5,283 bases of DNA from RGIG8700 sp964568815 (GTDB taxonomy: Bacteria > Bacillota > Clostridia > RGIG6154): positions 1 to 5,283 of the forward strand of contig CAZMRY010000096.1 in the NCBI GenBank assembly GCA_964568815.1, written 5' to 3'. Position 1 is the first letter of the stretch, and each line of letters begins with the position of its first letter. Positions 1-5,283 of this stretch are shown here, piece after piece. The position numbers and the translations under genes are program-made. The notes beneath the pieces were generated by a model that had not been told where the DNA came from, searched no databases, and was given only the letters and a program-made list of their open reading frames with translations.

Positions 1-449
1 GAATGTTGCTTGCATCAAAAATAAACACACAGTATTATATAGATGCTGTTAATAACCTTGGGGCGGTTGCAGATGCAAAATATCTCCCTGAAATTGACAC
101 AAGCTATGACGGACTTCTCCTTTGCGGAGGCAGTGATACAGACCCAAAGTATTACGGACAGGAAGTAAACGGAGCTGTTGATATAGAAAATGAAAGAGAC
201 GCATCAGAAGTCGCACTCTGCAAGGCATATATAGAGGCAGGAAAGCCTGTATTTGGTATATGCAGAGGCTTTTGATGTAACAGTAATGTCTTACGACGGC
301 GTTATTGAGGCAATAGAGTATAAAACACTTCCCGTTTTCGGCGTTCAATGGTACCACGAAAGAATGTGCTTTGATGGTCAAGAGAAGATACTGCTGACGG
401 TTCAAAGGTAATAAAGGCGTTTATTGAAAAATGCAGTTGCAAAAAGTGA
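1..449 (+). pseudogene. Decayed class I glutamine amidotransferase (PuuD / peptidase C26-like), 5' end outside window
   Basis: Remnant of a gamma-glutamyl-GABA hydrolase-type amidase, a family that hydrolyses gamma-glutamyl amides with a Cys-His-Glu triad. Frame 3 opens inside the N-terminal region and shows DGLLLCGGSDTDPKYYG, then ENERD, then the nucleophile elbow GICRG (Cys codon 261-263), and stops at TGA 273-275. Frame 1 from 268 resumes with the C-terminal part, VMSYDGVIEAIE and GVQWYHER, matching the family's DG-IEAIE and GVQWHPE blocks. Roughly 80-90 residues that normally lie between these blocks are missing. Frame 3 takes over again at 387 with DTADGSKVIKAFIEKC and ends at TGA 447-449; one missing A near 379-385 would explain that second shift. 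The catalytic WHPE is altered to WYHE. The protein normally starts some 20-30 residues earlier, so ATG at 3 is probably an internal Met. Family assignment is secure at the level of the fold; the substrate is unknown. It is almost certainly non-functional. Confidence 0.85.
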
Positions 450-474
450 CGAAATAGAGTACAATATATACAAT
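437..474 (+). promoter_or_regulatory. Putative sigma-A-type promoter for iorA
   Basis: TTGCAA (437-442) and TACAAT (460-465) are separated by 17 bp and match 4/6 and 5/6 of the vegetative consensus. An overlapping alternative pairs GTGACG (446-451) with a second TACAAT (469-474), also at 17 bp. Either would start transcription about 20-30 nt before the iorA start codon. The -35 region lies in the tail of the dead amidotransferase gene, and no terminator separates the two, so read-through from upstream is also possible. This is a consensus match only, in AT-rich DNA. Confidence 0.4.
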
Positions 475-499
475 TATTTATGAAAAAGGAAAAAACACT

Positions 500-2233
500 A
501 TGAAAAAACTTATGCTTGGTAATGCTGCGGTTGCTCAGGGTGCTTATGAAGCAGGTGTAACAGTTGTTGCATCATATCCCGGAACCCCCAGCACAGAAAT
601 TACTGAAAACATCGTAAAATATGACGAAATTTATGCTGAATGGGCACCAAACGAAAAGGTTGCGGCAGAGGTTGCAATCGGTGCGTCAATCGGCGGTGCA
701 AGAGCAATGAGCTGTATGAAGCATGTTGGCCTTAATGTTATGGCAGACCCTGTTTTTACAGTAAGCTACACAGGTGTTAACGGAGGACTTGTTTTCTGCG
801 TTGCAGATGACCCTGGTATGCATTCATCACAGAACGAACAGGATTCAAGACATTATGCAAAGGCATCAAAAATTATGATGCTTGAGCCATCTGACTCTGC
901 AGAATGTAAAGAATTCACAAAAATGGCGTACAAGCTTTCAGAGGAATACGACACACCTGTATTCTTAAGACTTTCAACAAGAGTTTCACATTCACAGAGC
1001 CTTGTTGAAATCGGCAACCGAGAAAATGTAGAACTTAAGGATTACGAAAAGAATATTCCGAAATTTGTTATGATGCCTGCAATGGCTATAAAACGCCATG
1101 TGGTTGTTGAAGAAAGAATAAAAGCTTTAACTGCTTTTGCAGAAGAAACAGAATTAAACAGTGTTGAATTAAACGATACAAAAATCGGTGTAATCACAAG
1201 CGGTATTACATATATGTACGCAAAAGAAGCACTTGGCGACAAGGTAAGCTACTTAAAGCTTGGTATGGTTTACCCGATGCCTGAAAAGAAAATCAGGGAC
1301 TTTGCAGAAAAGTTTGACAAGGTGTTTGTAATAGAAGAGCTTGACCCTGTTATTGAAGACCACTGCAAAAAGCTTGGCATTGAAGTTATCGGCAAAGAAG
1401 TATTCACGCTTCTTGGGGAATACAATACAGCTATGATTAAAAAGGCAGTTCTTGGTGAAGATGCTCCTGCTTGTGTTGAAATCAAGGAAGATGTTCCTGC
1501 AAGACCTCCTGTTATGTGTGCAGGCTGTCCTCACAGAGGAACATTCTATGTGCTTAAGAAATTAGGCCTTGTGGTATCAGGTGATATCGGTTGCTACACT
1601 CTTGGTGCAGTTGCTCCTCTTGCAAGCGTAGACACAACAATCTGTATGGGTGCGTCTGTAAGTGCGGCAATGGGTATGGCTAAAGCAAGAGGCAAGGAAT
1701 TCAACAAAAAGCTTGTTTCTGTTATAGGAGATTCAACATTTATGCACTCAGGTATCACAGGTCTTGTTGATATTGTTTACAATAAAGGCTCAAATACTGT
1801 TATTATCCTTGATAACTCAATTACAGGTATGACAGGTCATCAGGATAACCCGACAACAGGTTATACCATAAGAAAAGAACCTACAAAACAGGTTAACTTA
1901 ATTGCTCTTTGTAAGTCAATCGGTGTTGAACATGTTGTTGTTGCAGACCCGTTTGATTTAAAGAACTTTGAAAAGGTAGTTAAAGAAGAAGTGGAAAGAG
2001 ACGAGCCATCAGTTATTATTGCTCAGCGTCCTTGTGCACTTCTTAAAACTGTCAAATACACAGGTCATTGCAAGATTACAGAAGACTGCAAAAAGTGTAA
2101 AATGTGCTTGAAGCTTGGATGCCCTGCAATTTCATTTGACGGTGAAAATGTTAAGATTGATGCAACACAGTGCAACGGTTGCGGACTTTGCGTAAACCTT
2201 TGCCCGTTCGGTGCGATTAAAAAGGAGGACTGA
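500..2233 (+). CDS. iorA: Indolepyruvate:ferredoxin oxidoreductase, alpha subunit
   Basis: Catalytic subunit of the cytoplasmic thiamine-diphosphate iron-sulphur enzyme that converts indolepyruvate and other aryl pyruvates plus CoA into aryl-acetyl-CoA, CO2 and reduced ferredoxin. The 577 residues are a normal length for the family and the order is complete. An N-terminal pyruvate-oxidoreductase domain has SYPGTPSTEI (25-34) and AAEVAIGAS (55-63). A linker domain follows at about 225-320. The TPP-binding domain has CAGCPHRG (340-347), GDIGCYTLG (361-369), GDSTFMHSGITGL (410-422) and LDNSITGMTGHQ (437-448). The C-terminal di-cluster ferredoxin domain has Cys530, 533, 536 and 541 for one 4Fe-4S cluster and Cys558, 561, 564 and 568 for the other. 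The first cluster has the four-residue gap before its last Cys that is usual in IorA. The start is set by AAGGA (486-490), 9 nt upstream of ATG. Its partner iorB follows after an unusual 227-nt gap. The in vivo aryl substrate cannot be told from sequence. Confidence 0.97.
   Translation: MKKLMLGNAAVAQGAYEAGVTVVASYPGTPSTEITENIVKYDEIYAEWAPNEKVAAEVAIGASIGGARAMSCMKHVGLNVMADPVFTVSYTGVNGGLVFCVADDPGMHSSQNEQDSRHYAKASKIMMLEPSDSAECKEFTKMAYKLSEEYDTPVFLRLSTRVSHSQSLVEIGNRENVELKDYEKNIPKFVMMPAMAIKRHVVVEERIKALTAFAEETELNSVELNDTKIGVITSGITYMYAKEALGDKVSYLKLGMVYPMPEKKIRDFAEKFDKVFVIEELDPVIEDHCKKLGIEVIGKEVFTLLGEYNTAMIKKAVLGEDAPACVEIKEDVPARPPVMCAGCPHRGTFYVLKKLGLVVSGDIGCYTLGAVAPLASVDTTICMGASVSAAMGMAKARGKEFNKKLVSVIGDSTFMHSGITGLVDIVYNKGSNTVIILDNSITGMTGHQDNPTTGYTIRKEPTKQVNLIALCKSIGVEHVVVADPFDLKNFEKVVKEEVERDEPSVIIAQRPCALLKTVKYTGHCKITEDCKKCKMCLKLGCPAISFDGENVKIDATQCNGCGLCVNLCPFGAIKKED
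2222..2228 (+). promoter_or_regulatory. Shine-Dalgarno-like AAGGAGG at the 3' end of iorA with no ATG behind it
   Basis: AAGGAGG lies inside the last codons of iorA (Lys-Lys-Glu-Asp) and ends 2 nt before the stop codon, the position expected of a ribosome binding site for a closely linked next gene. No ATG follows at suitable distance; only a TTG at 2235 does, opening 21 codons to a TGA at 2298. iorB instead starts at 2461 with its own site. I infer that this may be the former iorB site, cut off when the 2234-2445 element appeared. It may equally be a chance outcome of Lys-Lys-Glu codons. Confidence 0.4.
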
Positions 2234-2263
2234 ATTGAATACTGAACTTGCCTATGCAAGTTC

Positions 2264-2341
2264 AACTTCACTGCAAATTATATTTGCAACTTCACTGTGA
2301 GTCAAGCGAACAACTTCACTTTTGCATAGCAAAAACTTCAC
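2264..2341 (+). repeat. Left half-array: four AACTTCAC units
   Basis: Exact units start at 2264, 2288, 2312 and 2334, giving periods of 24, 24 and 22 nt. The first three are followed by T, the last by C. The spacers are self-complementary GCAAAT-TAT-ATTTGC, a decayed 15-mer at 2297-2311, and TTTTGC-ATA-GCAAAA. The spacer sequences differ from each other while two of the three keep perfect stems, so what is kept is the hairpin shape and not its sequence. Confidence 0.9.
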
Positions 2342-2354
2342 CTCATTTTAAATT

Positions 2355-2419
2355 GTGAAGTTTGCACAAAGGTGCAAGTGAAGTTATCTTCGATAGTGAA
2401 GTTACTCTGTAGTGAAGTT
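2355..2419 (-). repeat. Right half-array: four GTGAAGTT units (inverse of the left array)
   Basis: Exact units start at 2355, 2378, 2396 and 2412, with shorter periods of 23, 18 and 16 nt. The spacers are TTGCAC-AAAG-GTGCAA, TATC-TTC-GATA and a minimal ACT-CTGT-AGT; each stem borrows one or more bases from the adjoining unit. Units pair with the left array in nested order: 2264-2272 with 2411-2419, 2288-2296 with 2395-2403, 2312-2320 with 2377-2385 (9 bp each), and 2334-2341 with 2355-2362 (8 bp). Confidence 0.9.
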
Positions 2420-2447
2420 TTACCTTGCGGTAAAGTAAATTCAATAG

Positions 2448-2453
2448 AAAGGA
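2448..2453 (+). promoter_or_regulatory. Ribosome binding site of iorB
   Basis: AAAGGA lies 7 nt upstream of the ATG at 2461 and fixes the iorB start. It begins only 2 nt outside the right end of the palindromic element, so folding of the element could affect access to it, though the site itself is not part of the predicted helices. Confidence 0.75.
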
Positions 2454-2460
2454 AATAATT

Positions 2461-3027
2461 ATGACTACTAATATTATGATTGTAGGTGTTGGCGGTCAGG
2501 GAACTCTCCTTGCCAGCAGAATTCTTGGTAACACCGTTATAAACGAAGGCTTTGATGTTAAGGTTTCAGAGGTGCACGGAATGAGCCAGAGAGGCGGCTC
2601 AGTTGTAACCTATGTTAAATACGGAGAAAAGGTTTTTTCTCCCGTTATTGACAAAGGTCAGGCAGACATAATCCTTGCTTTTGAAAAGCTTGAAGCTTTC
2701 AGGGCAATGCCATTCCTTAAAAAAGGCGGAAAAATGATAGTAAACACTCAGGAAATAGACCCAATGCCTGTTATAACAGGTGCGGCAAAGTATCCTGAAA
2801 ATATAATTGAAAAGCTTAAAGAAAACATTGATGTTAAGGATGTTGACGCCCTTTCTCTTGCAATTCAGGCAGGAAACCCAAAAGCTGTTAATGTTGTTTT
2901 AATCGGCGTTATGGCAAAGTCAACAGACATCCCGTATGAAAAATGGGTTGAGGCTTTAAAGGCAACTGTTCCTGAAAAGTTCCTTGAAGTGAATATGAGG
3001 GCATTTGAGCTTGGCTATAACTTATAA
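2461..3027 (+). CDS. iorB: Indolepyruvate:ferredoxin oxidoreductase, beta subunit
   Basis: Small partner of IorA, equivalent to the gamma domain of pyruvate:ferredoxin oxidoreductases, needed for the complete aryl-pyruvate-oxidising enzyme in the cytoplasm. The 188 residues are a normal length. The N-terminus has the signature GVGGQG (9-14) followed by TLLASRIL. The family block SEVHGMSQRGGSV (36-48) is intact, as is the later GNPKAVNVVLIG (138-149). There are no cysteine clusters, as expected, since the iron-sulphur centres sit in IorA. The gene lies in the same orientation as iorA but 227 nt behind it, where these genes are usually close or overlapping. It ends immediately before a strong terminator. 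I see no convincing promoter of its own outside the palindromic element, so co-transcription with iorA is the likeliest arrangement. Confidence 0.96.
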   Translation: MTTNIMIVGVGGQGTLLASRILGNTVINEGFDVKVSEVHGMSQRGGSVVTYVKYGEKVFSPVIDKGQADIILAFEKLEAFRAMPFLKKGGKMIVNTQEIDPMPVITGAAKYPENIIEKLKENIDVKDVDALSLAIQAGNPKAVNVVLIGVMAKSTDIPYEKWVEALKATVPEKFLEVNMRAFELGYNL

Positions 3028-3070
3028 AACATACCGACTGTTCTTATAGGAACAGTCGGTATGTTTTTTT
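3028..3070 (+). terminator. Intrinsic terminator after iorB
   Basis: A perfect inverted repeat directly follows the iorB stop codon. ACATACCGACTGTTC pairs with GAACAGTCGGTATGT around the loop TTATAG (3044-3049). The core is 14 bp (3030-3043 with 3050-3063) plus flanking A-U pairs, followed by seven T residues (3064-3070). This is a textbook Rho-independent terminator. The A-run at 3026-3029 gives a weak reverse-strand tail, but no convergent gene is present. Confidence 0.95.
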
Positions 3071-3099
3071 GCACAAATATATACAATAATTTTGTGCAA
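3069..3099. repeat. 9-bp inverted repeat, possible operator
   Basis: TTGCACAAA (3069-3077) and TTTGTGCAA (3091-3099) are perfect inverted copies separated by 13 AT-rich bases. The left arm begins in the T-tract of the ior terminator; the right arm overlaps the putative -35 region of the EF-G-like gene. The centre-to-centre spacing of 22 bp, about two helical turns, would suit a dimeric regulator. It could also simply fold as an RNA hairpin. No regulator can be named. Confidence 0.45.
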
Positions 3100-3119
3100 T
3101 ATGACGAAAAAAATATAAA
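3092..3119 (+). promoter_or_regulatory. Weak candidate promoter for the EF-G-like gene
   Basis: TTGTGC (3092-3097) and TATAAA (3114-3119) are 16 bp apart, with 3/6 and 5/6 consensus matches. The strong terminator just upstream makes a promoter in 3071-3175 necessary unless read-through occurs. Use of this one would leave a leader of about 65 nt. That leader holds a loose 7-bp inverted repeat (3137-3143 with 3162-3168) and two CTGTATA copies (3149 and 3165). I see no known riboswitch in it. Confidence 0.35.
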
Positions 3120-3175
3120 GGAAATAAGCTATATGCACAGAAATCTTACTGTATACGGATTTTTCTGTATAAGAT

Positions 3176-3181
3176 AGGAGG
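3176..3181 (+). promoter_or_regulatory. Ribosome binding site of the EF-G-like gene
   Basis: A perfect AGGAGG lies 10 nt upstream of the ATG at 3192 and settles that start. It is the strongest such site in the window apart from the stranded one at 2222-2228. Confidence 0.85.
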
Positions 3182-3191
3182 ATGAATTACA

Positions 3192-5270
3192 ATGAATGAC
3201 TATGGAACAAAAAATATCAGAAACCTTTGCGTGCTGGGACACAGCGGTTCAGGTAAAACTTCTTTAACTGAAGCGATGCTATACATTGGGCAGGGTTCTG
3301 ACAGATTAGGTAAAGTTGCTGACGGAAATACAGTTTCCGATTATGATAACGAAGAAATCAAGAGAAAAATTTCTATCTATACAACAGTTGAGCCTGTTGA
3401 ATGGAAAAACAATAAAATCAATGTTCTTGACACACCAGGATTTTTTGACTTTGAAGGTCAGGTGAAAGAGGCGGTAAGAGTATCAGGCAGTGCTATTATT
3501 ACTGTATCTGCAAAATCAGGTGTTAAGGTCGGTACAGAGCTTGCATGGAAATATGCTGAGGAAAGAAAAATCCCTAAAATCCTTTTTGTTACCAAAATGG
3601 ATGACGATAAGGCAGACTGGAAAAAGACTCTTGACGGTTTGAAACAGACCTTCGGAGCATCAATAGCTCCTTTCTATGTACCAATGGTTGAAAACGAAAA
3701 ATTTGTTGGTTACATAAATGTAATTAAGATGGAAGCAAGAAAATTTGTAGATGGTAAAATTGAAGACATTCCTGTTCCTGATGATATGATTGATGTTGCA
3801 CTTCCTGCAAGACAGATGATTTTAGAATCTATCGCTGAAACAAGCGAAGAGCTTATGGAAAAATTCTTTGCAGGAGAAGAGTTCACAGAAGAAGAAATTC
3901 AGGTTGCATTAAAGGCAGGTATTGCAAGTCTTGATATAACACCTGTTCTCTGCGGTTCTGCATTTGTTACACAGAGCATCAGAAAACTTTTGGATGCTGT
4001 TAATGATTATCTTCCTGCTCCAAACGAAACAGCTATTGAATTTGCAAGATATGCAGATAATGAAGACGACCTTGTTGAAGTTCATTACAGAGAAGAAAGA
4101 CCGCTTAGTGCACTTGTATTCAAAACAATCGCAGACCCATTCGTTGGTAAGCTTTCATTTGTTAAAGTATATTCAGGCGTTCTTAAGAATGATATGGCAG
4201 TTTACAACCCAAGAACTGCTACAACTGAAAAAATCAGTAAGCTCTATTATATGAAGGGCAAGAAACAGGTTGAAACACCAAAGGTTGTTGCTGGTGATAT
4301 CTGTGCAATTCCAAAGCTTTCAGACACAAAGACAGGTGATACACTCTGTGACCCTGTAAGAAAGATTATAATTGATCCTATCGTATATCCTGAACCTTGC
4401 CTTACAATGGCGATTATGCCTAAAGAAAAAGGTGATGAAGAAAAAATCAGCCAGGGTATTGCAAAAATAAGAGAAGAAGATAAGACAATCAGATTTGAAA
4501 CAAACAACGAAACAAAAGAAACATTAATCAGCGGTATGGGCGACACACATCTTGATGTTGTAGTTAACAAGCTCCTTGAAAAATTCAAGGTTGGTGTTAC
4601 ATTGAAAGCTCCTAAAATCGCATACAGAGAAGCTATCAGAAAGAAAGTTGAAGTTGAAGGCAAGCACAAGAAACAGTCAGGCGGACACGGTCAGTACGGA
4701 CATGTTAAAATTGCATTTGAGCCTGCCTCTACAAACGAGCTTATCTTTGAAGAAAAGATTTTCGGTGGAAGCGTTCCAAAGAATTACTTCCCTGCAGTCG
4801 AAAAGGGTCTTAAAGAATCCTGCTTAAAGGGTGTTCTTGCAGGCTTTCCTGTTGTTAACCTTAAGGCAACTCTCCTTGATGGTTCATATCACCCTGTAGA
4901 CTCTTCAGAAATGGCATTCAAGATGGCAGCAAACCTTGCATTCAAGTCGGGTCTCACACAGGCAAGCCCTGTACTTTTAGAGCCTGTTAACACAGTTGAA
5001 GTAACAATCCCTGATTATTATATGGGCGATGTTATCGGCGATATTAATAAGAGACGCGGAAGAATTATGGGTATGCTTCCTCTTGGCGATGGTATGCAGA
5101 AGGTTTCTGCAGAAGTTCCTGCGGCAGAAATGGCAGGCTACGCAACAGACCTTCGCTCAATGACACAGGCAAGAGGCAGATTTACTCAGCAGTTCGTAAG
5201 ATACGAAGAAGCTCCACAGAATGTTGTTGATGCAGTAATTAAAGAATACGGCTCACAGATTGAAGAATGA
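3192..5270 (+). CDS. Elongation factor G-like translational GTPase (EF-G2-type paralogue of FusA)
   Basis: A 692-residue protein with all five EF-G domains, expected to act on the ribosome in translocation or a related step. G domain: P-loop GHSGSGKT (16-23), switch I RKISIYTT (58-65), switch II DTPGFFDF (80-87), G4 TKMD (134-137) and G5 CGSAF (254-258). Domain II is at about 300-395. Domain III contains GMGDTHLDVVV (448-458). Domain IV has SGGHGQYGHV (496-505) and the tip segment YHPVDSSEMAFK (566-577). Domain V has LLEPVNTVEV, YMGDVIGDINKRRGRI and ATDLRSMTQARGRF (651-664). Against ordinary EF-G, P-loop AHIDAGKT is GHSGSGKT, GIT is KIS, DTPGH is DTPGF and NKMD is TKMD. This fits the EF-G-like paralogue family found beside a normal FusA in many anaerobes, not the housekeeping copy. 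It stands alone behind a terminator, with no rpsL, rpsG or tuf nearby. TetM-type ribosomal protection is less likely. I give no symbol because fusA would suggest the housekeeping gene. Confidence 0.9.
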   Translation: MNDYGTKNIRNLCVLGHSGSGKTSLTEAMLYIGQGSDRLGKVADGNTVSDYDNEEIKRKISIYTTVEPVEWKNNKINVLDTPGFFDFEGQVKEAVRVSGSAIITVSAKSGVKVGTELAWKYAEERKIPKILFVTKMDDDKADWKKTLDGLKQTFGASIAPFYVPMVENEKFVGYINVIKMEARKFVDGKIEDIPVPDDMIDVALPARQMILESIAETSEELMEKFFAGEEFTEEEIQVALKAGIASLDITPVLCGSAFVTQSIRKLLDAVNDYLPAPNETAIEFARYADNEDDLVEVHYREERPLSALVFKTIADPFVGKLSFVKVYSGVLKNDMAVYNPRTATTEKISKLYYMKGKKQVETPKVVAGDICAIPKLSDTKTGDTLCDPVRKIIIDPIVYPEPCLTMAIMPKEKGDEEKISQGIAKIREEDKTIRFETNNETKETLISGMGDTHLDVVVNKLLEKFKVGVTLKAPKIAYREAIRKKVEVEGKHKKQSGGHGQYGHVKIAFEPASTNELIFEEKIFGGSVPKNYFPAVEKGLKESCLKGVLAGFPVVNLKATLLDGSYHPVDSSEMAFKMAANLAFKSGLTQASPVLLEPVNTVEVTIPDYYMGDVIGDINKRRGRIMGMLPLGDGMQKVSAEVPAAEMAGYATDLRSMTQARGRFTQQFVRYEEAPQNVVDAVIKEYGSQIEE

Positions 5271-5283
5271 AAATAAAGAAAAA

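Larger units (their letters stand above)
2234..2445. repeat. 212-nt nested-palindrome element (AACTTCACT/AGTGAAGTT units with interspersed hairpins)
   Basis: Non-coding element filling the iorA-iorB gap. Its ends are ATTGAAT (2234-2240) and ATTCAAT (2439-2445), with ACT (2241-2243) and AGT (2434-2436) just inside. Four AACTTCAC units in the first half face four GTGAAGTT units in the second half, so the whole can pair as five nested helices. Between units lie small hairpins of differing sequence: 2244-2263 (8-bp stem, loop CTAT), 2273-2287 (6 bp), 2320-2334 (6 bp), 2362-2377 (6 bp), 2385-2395 (4 bp) and 2419-2434 (6 bp, loop TTGC). Those at 2297-2311 and 2404-2413 are weak. There is no T-run, so it does not look like a terminator, and no convincing ORF. 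It resembles a MITE- or REP-like mobile repeat, but the family is not one I can name. Its symmetry makes the strand arbitrary. Confidence 0.85.

Noticed and set aside
49..405. Long reverse-strand open frame opposite the amidotransferase remnant
   Set aside because: Its sequence is the antisense shadow of recognisable amidotransferase blocks and resembles no protein I know.
480..503. 7-codon ORF (ATG 480 to TGA 501-503) overlapping the iorA start
   Set aside because: No ribosome binding site precedes ATG 480, and the ATGA overlap is expected by chance in this A-rich stretch.
2235..2300. 21-codon ORF starting at TTG 2235 behind AAGGAGG
   Set aside because: It runs into the palindromic repeats, uses a rare start, and its sequence is dictated by the repeat units. 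Translation is possible but nothing supports a functional peptide.
2234..2445. CRISPR array reading of the regularly spaced repeats
   Set aside because: Units are only 8-9 nt, occur in opposite orientations in the two halves, and the spacers are 7-16 nt hairpins, not unique 30-nt spacers. No cas genes are present.
3137..3168. Possible leader hairpin or riboswitch before the EF-G-like gene
   Set aside because: Only a 7-bp AT-rich stem (ACAGAAA/TTTCTGT) around an 18-nt loop, with no terminator and no recognisable aptamer.
3964..4669. Further open frames inside the EF-G-like gene (3964-4254 + and 4247-4669 -)
   Set aside because: Both lie wholly within a conserved, complete coding sequence in other frames and have no plausible ribosome binding context.

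Overview
The window is low-GC DNA with strong AGGAGG-type Shine-Dalgarno sites. It carries a two-subunit indolepyruvate:ferredoxin oxidoreductase and an EF-G paralogue. Together these suggest an obligately anaerobic Firmicute of the class Clostridia, probably a gut-type member. That assignment is inferred from gene content and style; no 16S or other marker is present.

Layout, all on the + strand. (1) 1-449: decayed remnant of a class I glutamine amidotransferase of the PuuD / peptidase C26 type, running in from outside the window. It has an internal deletion that changes frame and a later one-base deletion. (2) 437-499: putative promoter and ribosome binding site. (3) 500-2233: iorA, complete. 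(4) 2234-2445: a 212-nt non-coding element with no obvious gene. It is one large nested palindrome with four AACTTCAC units in the left half, four GTGAAGTT units in the right half, short hairpins between nearly all units, and ATTGAAT/ATTCAAT at the ends. (5) 2461-3027: iorB, complete. (6) 3028-3070: strong intrinsic terminator closing the ior unit. (7) 3069-3191: leader of the next gene, with a 9-bp inverted repeat, a weak candidate promoter and a strong ribosome binding site. (8) 3192-5270: complete EF-G-like translational GTPase of the EF-G2 type, with several altered GTPase motifs. The last 13 bases (5271-5283) are A-rich and hold nothing recognisable.

IorA and IorB together form the enzyme that oxidatively decarboxylates aryl pyruvates, made by transamination of aromatic amino acids, to aryl-acetyl-CoA while reducing ferredoxin. 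The two genes are very probably one transcription unit: the only clear terminator lies after iorB. The EF-G-like gene is a separate unit behind that terminator and has no evident metabolic link to iorAB.

The most unusual object is the element at 2234-2445. It can fold as a ladder of five long-range helices separated by four junctions, with a side hairpin on each side of nearly every junction. It sits between two genes whose products act as one complex, directly behind a Shine-Dalgarno-like AAGGAGG that overlaps the end of iorA and now has no ATG downstream.
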